The notes under the pieces: model-generated
Told to the model about the DNA's origin: nothing
The model's database searches: none
Seen by the model: the letters and a program-made list of their open reading frames with translations, nothing else
Shown here: piece after piece, positions 51,630 through 58,495 of the stretch
How the letters are laid out: each line of letters opens with the position of its first letter
How positions within the stretch are numbered: the first letter of the stretch is position 1
Assembly: GCA_018266395.1 (NCBI GenBank)
Contig: JAFEAM010000007.1
Location: forward strand, 1,779-60,273
Origin: Bacteroidota bacterium
Lineage (GTDB): Bacteria; Bacteroidota; Bacteroidia; Cytophagales; Cyclobacteriaceae
Length of the DNA: 58,495 nucleotides
Direction: 5' to 3'
Position numbers and translations under genes: made by a program

Positions 51630-54600
51630 TTAACCCATTCCTGCAGTCTCTTTCTCCTTGCGGGGAGCAGAGGGTGCGGAAGTAGCTTCCATCATCTTCG
51701 CGTATTCCTCTTCCGAGCCTACGATCAGATCATTGAATTTCCGCTGTCCTGTACCTGCCGGAATCAGGTGTCCTACGATCACGTTCTCCTTGAGACCTGC
51801 CAATTGATCCGCCTTGCCGCGGATGGCCGCTTCGCTCAACACCTTGGTCGTCTCCTGGAAGGATGCGGCCGAGAGCCAGCTTTCCGTCTTCAAAGATGCC
51901 TGGGTGATACCCTGGAGCGTAGGCCTGGAAACAGCGGGCATCGCATCGCGAACTTCCACAAGTTTCTGGTCTTTGCGCTTCAGTGAGGAGTTTTCATCTC
52001 TCAGTTCACGCGCTGTAATGATCTGACCGGGCTTGAATCGTTGTGTGTCGCCGGCTTCCAGGACAACTTTCTTGTCCAGCACCTGGTCGTTCACTTCGCG
52101 GAATTCCAGCTTGTCAACATATTCGCCTTGCAGGAAGCTGGTATCACCGCTGTCGATGATCTCCACTTTCTGCATCATCTGGCTCACAATGGCTTCGATG
52201 TGCTTGTCGTTGATCTTCACACCCTGCAGGCGGTACACCTCCTGAATTTCATTCACAAGGTATTCTTGTACAGCAGTCGGTCCTTTGATGGAAAGGATGT
52301 CCGATGGTGTGATCGCACCGTCAGACAACGGCTGACCTGCTTTCACAAAGTCATTGTCCTGTACGAGGATGTGCTTGGACAGCGGTACGAGGTAGCGCTT
52401 CTGCACTCCGTCGCGGGATTCGATGAATATCTCCCTGTTACCGCGCTTGATGCCTCCGTACGTTACTACACCGTCGATTTCGCTTACCACTGCCGGGTTG
52501 GAAGGGTTACGGGCTTCGAACAATTCAGTTACGCGGGGCAGACCACCCGTGATGTCGCGGGACTTGCCCACGGCACGGGGGATTTTCACAAGTACCTGAC
52601 CAGCCTTGATCTGCTCGCCTTCATCAACTGCGAGGTGAGCGCCCACCGGAATGTTGTATCCCTTGGTCTCTGTCTTGCCCTTGATGACGATCGCAGGGTT
52701 CTTGGTCTTATCGCGGGTCTCCGTGATCACTTTCTCACGGTGTCCGGTCTGTTCGTCTGATTCTTCCTTATAGGTAATACCCTCGATAATGGATTCGTAC
52801 TCTACTTCACCGTCAAACTCGGAGAGAATTACGGCGTTGTAAGGATCCCAATTACAGAGTTCATCACCTTTCTCTACTTTCTGTCCTTCTTTAATCAGCA
52901 GGAAGGCACCATAAGGCACGTTGTTGGTGATCAGTACGCGGGACTTGTCTTTATCCAGGATCCTGATTTCACCGGTACGGCCCATCACCACCTTCAGCTT
53001 GTTACCATCCTTATCGGTTGTGTCGATGGTACGGATACCTTCAAACTCAACGATACCTGCAAACTTGGCGCGGATACTTGCTTCCGTCGCGATGTTGGAA
53101 GCGGCACCACCCACGTGGAAGGTACGAAGCGTCAACTGCGTTCCGGGTTCGCCGATGGACTGCGCTGCAATCACACCTACAGCCTCTCCCACCTGCACCA
53201 TTCTACCGGTGGCCAGGTTGCGACCATAACATTTCGCACAGCCGCCTACACGTGATTCGCAAGTGAGGATGGAACGGATTTCCACTTCCTCGATGCTGGT
53301 CTCGTCAATCTTCTTGGCCAGATCTTCTGTGATCTCCGTGCTGGCAGGACAAATCAATTCATCTGTTATCGGATCGTAGATGTCATGCACCGACACCCGT
53401 CCAAGGATACGCTCTGACAGCGGCTCAACGATATCTTCGTTGTCCTTCAGGGCAGTTACTTTAAGACCACGGAGTGTACCGCAGTCCTCCTCTGTAATAA
53501 CGAGGTCCTGTGCCACGTCTACCAGACGGCGGGTCAGGTATCCTGCATCGGCAGTTTTCAAAGCCGTATCTGCAAGACCTTTCCGTGCACCGTGTGTAGA
53601 AATGAAGTATTCCAATACGTCCAATCCTTCCTTGAAGTTGGACAGGATAGGGTTTTCGATAATGGAGCCCACCGACCCAGCCAGGTTCTTCTGAGGCTTA
53701 GCCATCAGACCGCGCATACCGCCGAGCTGACGAACCTGCTCCCTTGAACCCCGTGCACCGGAGTGCATCATCATATATATGGAGTTGAATCCGTTTTGGT
53801 CCTCCTCCAGTTGCTTCATCAGCGTGTTGGTCAGGAGCGTATTGGTACGCGTCCAGATATCGATCACCTGGTTGTAACGTTCGTTATCGGTGATGAGACC
53901 CATCATGTAGTTGTTCCAAACGCCGTCCACTTCCTGCTGAGCTGACGCAACCAGTTTCTCCTTCTCAGAAGGAACTTTCACGTCATTCAGACCGATGGAC
54001 AAACCTCCACGGTATGCCATCTGGAATCCCAGTTCCTTGATGTCATCAAGGAACTTGGCAGTCTTGGAGAGACCAGCAGTCTTGTACACATCAGCGATGA
54101 TGGTCTGGAGTTTCTTCTTCGTGAGCAGTTCGTCCACAAAACCAACTTCCTCCGGAACCACCTGGTTGAAGATCACGCGGCCTGCTACGGTTTCCAGTTG
54201 TTTGGAAGTCAGCTCGCCGGTCTTCTTGTCCCTGATTTTCACACGCACCTTCACGATGGCATGCTTCGAGAGCCTGCCCTCGTTAAAGGCAATGATAACC
54301 TCCTCAGCGGAGTAGAATAATTTTCCTTCGCCTTTCTCGCCTTTCCTCCCCTTAGTGAGGTAATACAGACCCAACACCATGTCCTGCGAAGGAACGGTGA
54401 TAGGCGCCCCGTTGGAAGGGTTCAGGATATTGTGAGAAGAGAGCATAAGCAGTGAAGCTTCCATGATTGCTTCCTGTCCCAGCGGTACGTGCACTGCCAT
54501 CTGGTCACCGTCGAAGTCGGCGTTAAAGGCCGTACAAACAAGAGGGTGCAACTGGATAGCCTTGCCTTCAATCAGCTTGGGCTGGAAGGCCTGGATACCC

Positions 54601-55937
54601 AGACGGTGCAGCGTTGGGGCACGGTTCAGCAATACAGGGTGTCCCTTCAATACATTCTCAAGGATATCCCATACTACAGGATCCTTGCGGTCTACAATCT
54701 TCTTTGCAGACTTCACCGTCTTCACGATTCCGCGCTCGATGAGTTTGCGGATGATGAACGGCTTGAAGAGTTCGGCTGCCATGTCTTTAGGCAGACCGCA
54801 CTCGTGTAATTTGAGCTCAGGGCCTACGACGATCACAGAGCGACCGGAGTAGTCTACGCGCTTACCGAGCAAATTCTGACGGAATCGGCCTTGCTTTCCT
54901 TTCAGCATATCGCTGAGGGACTTCAGTGCGCGGTTTCCTTCGGAACGCACAGCGTTTACTTTTCTCGAGTTGTCGAACAACGAGTCAACGGCTTCCTGGA
55001 GCATGCGCTTCTCATTGCGGAGAATCACTTCAGGAGCTTTGATGTCGATCAGACGCTTGAGGCGGTTGTTTCGGATGATCACCCTTCTGTAGAGATCATT
55101 GAGATCCGATGTGGCAAAGCGGCCACCGTCCAGCGGCACGAGCGGGCGCAATTCCGGAGGAATGACAGGGACCATTTTGATCACCATCCACTGCGGCTTG
55201 TTCTCAATGCGCGTGTTTGCATCGCGGAAAGCTTCCACCACTTTGAGGCGTTTCAATGCCTCAGCCTTGCGCTGTTGTGAGGTATCGGTTGCGGCCTGGT
55301 GACGCAGTTCATAGCTGAGCTCATCCAGTTTCACCCGGCTGAGCAACATCTCCAGTGCGTCGGCACCCATCTTCGCGATGAACTTCTTGGGATCATTGTC
55401 ATCCAGCAATTGGTTCTCGCGGGGGAGTTTGTCAACGATATCGAGGTACTCTTCTTCCGTGAGAAAATCCAGTCTGTTTACACCTTCTTCCTCTTTGATA
55501 CCGGGTTGAATCACCACGTAGCGCTCATAGTAAATGATCTGATCCAGCTTCTTGGTCGGAAGGCCGAGCAGGTAGCCAATCTTGTTGGGCAGTGAGCGGA
55601 AATACCAGATGTGTGCAACCGGTGTTACCAGTTCAATGTGGCCCATTCTTTCGCGGCGAACCTTCTTCTCCGTGACTTCCACACCGCAGCGGTCGCAGAT
55701 GATGCCCTTGTAACGGATCCTCTTATATTTTCCACAATGACATTCCCAGTCTTTCACCGGTCCGAAGATGCGCTCACAGAAGAGGCCACCCATTTCCGGT
55801 TTATAGGTCCGGTAGTTGATGGTCTCCGGTTGCGTCACCTCGCCATGTGAACTCTCCAGGATAGATTCCGGAGAAGCCAGGCTGATGGTGATCTTGGAGA
55901 AGTCGTTGTTGATTTTCTTATTCTTTCTAAAAGACAT
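51630..55937 (-). CDS. rpoC: DNA-directed RNA polymerase subunit beta'
   Basis: 1435 aa, usual for Bacteroidota. N-terminal zinc site [20 protein letters not shown], active-site loop [12 protein letters not shown], second zinc site [11 protein letters not shown], and a long C-terminal part ending [13 protein letters not shown] sequence. Starts 112 bases after rpoB; the gap contains a 13-bp inverted repeat. Confidence 0.98.
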   Translation of the reverse strand: MSFRKNKKINNDFSKITISLASPESILESSHGEVTQPETINYRTYKPEMGGLFCERIFGPVKDWECHCGKYKRIRYKGIICDRCGVEVTEKKVRRERMGHIELVTPVAHIWYFRSLPNKIGYLLGLPTKKLDQIIYYERYVVIQPGIKEEEGVNRLDFLTEEEYLDIVDKLPRENQLLDDNDPKKFIAKMGADALEMLLSRVKLDELSYELRHQAATDTSQQRKAEALKRLKVVEAFRDANTRIENKPQWMVIKMVPVIPPELRPLVPLDGGRFATSDLNDLYRRVIIRNNRLKRLIDIKAPEVILRNEKRMLQEAVDSLFDNSRKVNAVRSEGNRALKSLSDMLKGKQGRFRQNLLGKRVDYSGRSVIVVGPELKLHECGLPKDMAAELFKPFIIRKLIERGIVKTVKSAKKIVDRKDPVVWDILENVLKGHPVLLNRAPTLHRLGIQAFQPKLIEGKAIQLHPLVCTAFNADFDGDQMAVHVPLGQEAIMEASLLMLSSHNILNPSNGAPITVPSQDMVLGLYYLTKGRKGEKGEGKLFYSAEEVIIAFNEGRLSKHAIVKVRVKIRDKKTGELTSKQLETVAGRVIFNQVVPEEVGFVDELLTKKKLQTIIADVYKTAGLSKTAKFLDDIKELGFQMAYRGGLSIGLNDVKVPSEKEKLVASAQQEVDGVWNNYMMGLITDNERYNQVIDIWTRTNTLLTNTLMKQLEEDQNGFNSIYMMMHSGARGSREQVRQLGGMRGLMAKPQKNLAGSVGSIIENPILSNFKEGLDVLEYFISTHGARKGLADTALKTADAGYLTRRLVDVAQDLVITEEDCGTLRGLKVTALKDNEDIVEPLSERILGRVSVHDIYDPITDELICPASTEITEDLAKKIDETSIEEVEIRSILTCESRVGGCAKCYGRNLATGRMVQVGEAVGVIAAQSIGEPGTQLTLRTFHVGGAASNIATEASIRAKFAGIVEFEGIRTIDTTDKDGNKLKVVMGRTGEIRILDKDKSRVLITNNVPYGAFLLIKEGQKVEKGDELCNWDPYNAVILSEFDGEVEYESIIEGITYKEESDEQTGHREKVITETRDKTKNPAIVIKGKTETKGYNIPVGAHLAVDEGEQIKAGQVLVKIPRAVGKSRDITGGLPRVTELFEARNPSNPAVVSEIDGVVTYGGIKRGNREIFIESRDGVQKRYLVPLSKHILVQDNDFVKAGQPLSDGAITPSDILSIKGPTAVQEYLVNEIQEVYRLQGVKINDKHIEAIVSQMMQKVEIIDSGDTSFLQGEYVDKLEFREVNDQVLDKKVVLEAGDTQRFKPGQIITARELRDENSSLKRKDQKLVEVRDAMPAVSRPTLQGITQASLKTESWLSAASFQETTKVLSEAAIRGKADQLAGLKENVIVGHLIPAGTGQRKFNDLIVGSEEEYAKMMEATSAPSAPRKEKETAGMG

Positions 55938-55947
55938 GCTGGTAGTT

Positions 55948-56033
55948 TTTAGTCCTTAGTCCTTAGTCGTCAATAAAAATTCTAGTCTACGGCGTCACTT
56001 GTCCTGATTCCCGTCCATCTACTAAGGACTAAA
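55948..56033. repeat. Inverted repeat in the rpoB-rpoC gap
   Basis: TTTAGTCCTTAGT (55948-55960) and ACTAAGGACTAAA (56021-56033): a perfect 13-bp inverted repeat with 60 bases between. Both arms carry further AGTCCTTAG-like iterations. The mRNA between rpoB and rpoC could form this stem. Confidence 0.7.
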
Positions 56034-56049
56034 GACTCAGGACTCATTA

Positions 56050-58495
56050 CTAATCCATTGTGATCTCAAGAGCAAGACCTCTGAGTTCGTGCACGAGCAC
56101 GTTAAACGACTCAGGGATATTGGGCTTGCGCATATTCTCTCCTTTCACAATAGACTCGTAAGCCTTCGCTCTGCCGATCACATCATCGGATTTAATAGTG
56201 AGGATTTCCTGCAGGATATTGGCCGCACCGAATGCTTCAAGTGCCCACACCTCCATCTCACCAAAGCGCTGACCACCGAACTGTGCCTTACCACCCAGCG
56301 GCTGCTGAGTAATGAGCGAGTACGGTCCGATAGAGCGTGCATGCATCTTGTCGTCCACCAGGTGACCCAACTTGAGCATGTAAGCCATACCCACCGTTAC
56401 CGGTTGGTCAAATTTCTGACCTGTGAGACCGTCGTACAGCATGGTACGTCCAAACTCGGGAAGGCCTGCCTCTTTCAATTCGGCAGAAACGTCATCCATG
56501 CTGGCGCCATCAAAGATCGGCGTGGCGTACTTCCGGCCAAGCCTCTTGCCGGCCCATGCCAACACAGTCTCATAAATCTGACCCAGGTTCATACGGGAAG
56601 GCACACCAAGCGGGTTAAGGCAAATGTCAACCGGTGTTCCGTCCTCGAGGAAAGGCATGTCCTCGTCACGAACGATACGGGCGACAACGCCCTTGTTACC
56701 GTGACGTCCGGCCATCTTATCACCGACCTTCAGTTTGCGTTTCTTCGCCACATACACTTTCGCCAGCTGAACAATTCCGGCAGGGAGTTCATCACCTACT
56801 TCGAGGGTGAAGCGCTCACGCTTGAATTCACCAGCGATAACGTTCCGCTTGTTGAGGTAGTTCTTCACGATTTCGGCCACCAATTCGTTGGTGTGATCAT
56901 CCGTTGTCCATGATTCCAGGCTTACGTCTGCAATCAGGTTTACTTCCTCAGGAACATTATAGTTGCTCTCATCCCTGTAGATATTCTTGTCAGGGAACAG
57001 GTTACTTTCAATGACCTTGCCGCTGAATTTCACGCCTTTACTGATCAGCTCATCACCAAATTTGTGTTTCACACCCTGGCTGGACTTGCCGGTCAGGATG
57101 GTGGTGAGTTTCTTGATCATCTCGTTGCGGAGTTCCGTCAGCGATTTGCTGTAGCGGTTCTTCAGCGCATCCAGTTCTTTCTTGGACTTGTTGCGGACAT
57201 CCTTGTCGCGCTTCGGGCGTGAGAAGAGTTTGGTCTCGATCACAACACCTTTCAATGATGGCGGCGCCTTGAGTGATGCATCCTTCACATCACCTGCCTT
57301 GTCGCCGAAGATTGCGCGCAGCAATTTCTCCTCCGGTGTAGGATCCGTCTCTCCTTTGGGCGTGATCTTGCCGATCAAAATATCTCCCTCGCGAACATCC
57401 GCTCCGATGCGGATGATACCATTCTCGTCGAGGTGCTTAACAGCCTCTTCACTGACGTTCGGGATTTCAGAAGTCAACTCCTCCTCCCCGCGCTTCGTGT
57501 CGCGTACCTCGAGTTCAAACTCTTCCACGTGTATGGAAGTGTAGATATCATCACGTACAACTCTTTCAGAAATAACGATGGCATCCTCGAAGTTATATCC
57601 CTGCCATGGCATGTAGGCCACGAGCAGGTTGCGTCCGAGTGCGAGCTCGCCGTTTTGAGTAGCATAACCTTCACAAAGCGGCTGGCCCTTCTCCACCTTC
57701 TGTCCTTTGCGGACCAGCGGTGTCAGGTTGATGCAGGTATCCTGGTTGGTCCTGCGGAACTTGATCAGGCTATATGATTTGTATTCATCGTCGAAGCGAA
57801 CCAACTGTTGTTCTTCGCTCACGTCATACTTAATGACAATCTTCTTGGCATCGACAAAATCCACAACACCTGGTCCTTCTGCAAGGATAAGTGCGCGTGA
57901 ATCCAGCGCGATTCTTCCTTCCAGGCCTGTACCCACGATGGGGGCCTCCGGCCGCATCAGCGGCACAGCCTGACGCTGCATGTTCGAACCCATGAGGGCA
58001 CGGTTGGCGTCGTCATGCTCAAGGAAGGGAATGAGTGATGCAGCAATGGACACGATCTGGTTAGGAGCCACGTCCATGTATTTCACTTCAGCAGGTTCCA
58101 CAACGGGGAAGTCCCCTTCAAAGCGGGCCTTCACCTTTTCATCCAGGAACTCTCCATTCTGTTTGATCTTCGCATTGGCCTGCGCAATGTTATGTGTGTC
58201 TTCCTCTTCGGCAGTAAGGAACACAATATCCTTGGTGCGCACCTTGCCACTCTCAACCTTCCTGTATGGTGTCTCAATAAAGCCCATCTTGTTCACCTTG
58301 GCGTGAACACAGAGGGAAGAGATCAGACCAATATTCGGGCCTTCAGGAGTTTCGATGGTACACAAACGGCCATAGTGCGTGTAATGCACGTCGCGGACTT
58401 CAAAACCCGCACGCTCGCGAGAAAGACCACCTGGTCCGAGGGCTGACATTCTCCTCTTGTGGGTGATTTCGGCCAGCGGGTTGGTCTGGTCCATG
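56050..58495 (-). CDS. rpoB: DNA-directed RNA polymerase subunit beta (3' part, runs off the window)
   Basis: 814 codons visible; the 5' end lies beyond the right edge. The first Met at 58494 is internal ([20 protein letters not shown] is the rifampicin-region sequence, where beta is already ~500 residues in). C-terminal features include [27 protein letters not shown] and the end [14 protein letters not shown]. Upstream of rpoC in the same operon. Confidence 0.98.
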   Translation of the reverse strand, partial: MDQTNPLAEITHKRRMSALGPGGLSRERAGFEVRDVHYTHYGRLCTIETPEGPNIGLISSLCVHAKVNKMGFIETPYRKVESGKVRTKDIVFLTAEEEDTHNIAQANAKIKQNGEFLDEKVKARFEGDFPVVEPAEVKYMDVAPNQIVSIAASLIPFLEHDDANRALMGSNMQRQAVPLMRPEAPIVGTGLEGRIALDSRALILAEGPGVVDFVDAKKIVIKYDVSEEQQLVRFDDEYKSYSLIKFRRTNQDTCINLTPLVRKGQKVEKGQPLCEGYATQNGELALGRNLLVAYMPWQGYNFEDAIVISERVVRDDIYTSIHVEEFELEVRDTKRGEEELTSEIPNVSEEAVKHLDENGIIRIGADVREGDILIGKITPKGETDPTPEEKLLRAIFGDKAGDVKDASLKAPPSLKGVVIETKLFSRPKRDKDVRNKSKKELDALKNRYSKSLTELRNEMIKKLTTILTGKSSQGVKHKFGDELISKGVKFSGKVIESNLFPDKNIYRDESNYNVPEEVNLIADVSLESWTTDDHTNELVAEIVKNYLNKRNVIAGEFKRERFTLEVGDELPAGIVQLAKVYVAKKRKLKVGDKMAGRHGNKGVVARIVRDEDMPFLEDGTPVDICLNPLGVPSRMNLGQIYETVLAWAGKRLGRKYATPIFDGASMDDVSAELKEAGLPEFGRTMLYDGLTGQKFDQPVTVGMAYMLKLGHLVDDKMHARSIGPYSLITQQPLGGKAQFGGQRFGEMEVWALEAFGAANILQEILTIKSDDVIGRAKAYESIVKGENMRKPNIPESFNVLVHELRGLALEITMD

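Noticed and set aside
51768..58446. Many open frames on the plus strand opposite rpoC and rpoB
   Set aside because: They are antisense to highly conserved genes and show no protein-like composition.
58450..58494. Start codon of rpoB at 58494
   Set aside because: The residues that follow are conserved internal beta-subunit sequence; the gene simply continues beyond the window.

Overview
The window looks like a chromosomal segment from a Bacteroidota bacterium, probably of the order Cytophagales. The evidence is the str operon order rpsL-rpsG-fusA-rpsJ, a DUF3467 gene directly after rpoC, a bacillithiol gene (bshA), many small DUF proteins typical of the phylum, and promoters of the form TTTG-N19-TAnnTTTG. 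Most of the window is ordinary housekeeping sequence. The accessory part lies at about 21.1-30.6 kb.

Layout. 0-4.8 kb (minus): a probable operon of a DUF1611 protein (DgcN-like), an enolase-superfamily epimerase (DgcA-like), a thioredoxin-fold protein, a cytochrome c/copper-monooxygenase-like protein and an unknown secreted protein. 5.0-7.3 kb (plus): a small secreted protein coupled to rlmN, then a VIT1/CCC1 transporter. 7.3-11.1 kb (minus): an unknown membrane protein, mutL and two rhomboid proteases. 11.2-15.9 kb (plus): a GH3-serine hydrolase fusion, bshA and a fatty acid hydroxylase-like protein. 16.2-21.1 kb (plus): a VWA / AAA+ / AlbA-domain trio, then a PIN-PhoH protein preceded by a structured RNA leader.

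21.1-30.6 kb (minus): a degenerate island of 5'-truncated RHS C-terminal cassettes. Each keeps the RHS core, a different C-terminal tip and one or two small downstream genes that may encode immunity proteins, and most end in the same repeated 3' tail. Debris of a serine recombinase and an IS1-type transposase lies between them, together with an intact ParE-type toxin-antitoxin pair. A direct repeat of about 166 bp brackets the island.

30.6-38.6 kb: sucD, a FecR-like protein with a CHASE2 protein, meaB (plus), a DUF5522 gene, and the str operon (minus). 39-41.9 kb: unknown small genes, a frameshifted lipoprotein gene, a MazEF-type pair with a palindromic operator, and DoxX and DUF1801 genes. 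42-48.3 kb (minus): a universal stress protein, a P-type cation ATPase and a MacB/FtsX-type permease. 48.4-51.1 kb: SnoaL-like, CPBP protease and MetX-like hydrolase genes. 51.2-58.5 kb (minus): DUF3467, rpoC and the 3' part of rpoB, which runs off the right edge.

The best candidate for an unusual system is the RHS cassette island. Conserved sequence on both sides of each variable toxin tip and putative immunity gene would let cassettes be swapped by homologous recombination. Second-rank items are the structured leader before PIN-PhoH, the fusion protein with an apparently dead GH3 domain, and the VWA/AAA+/AlbA trio. No rRNA, tRNA or CRISPR array was seen.
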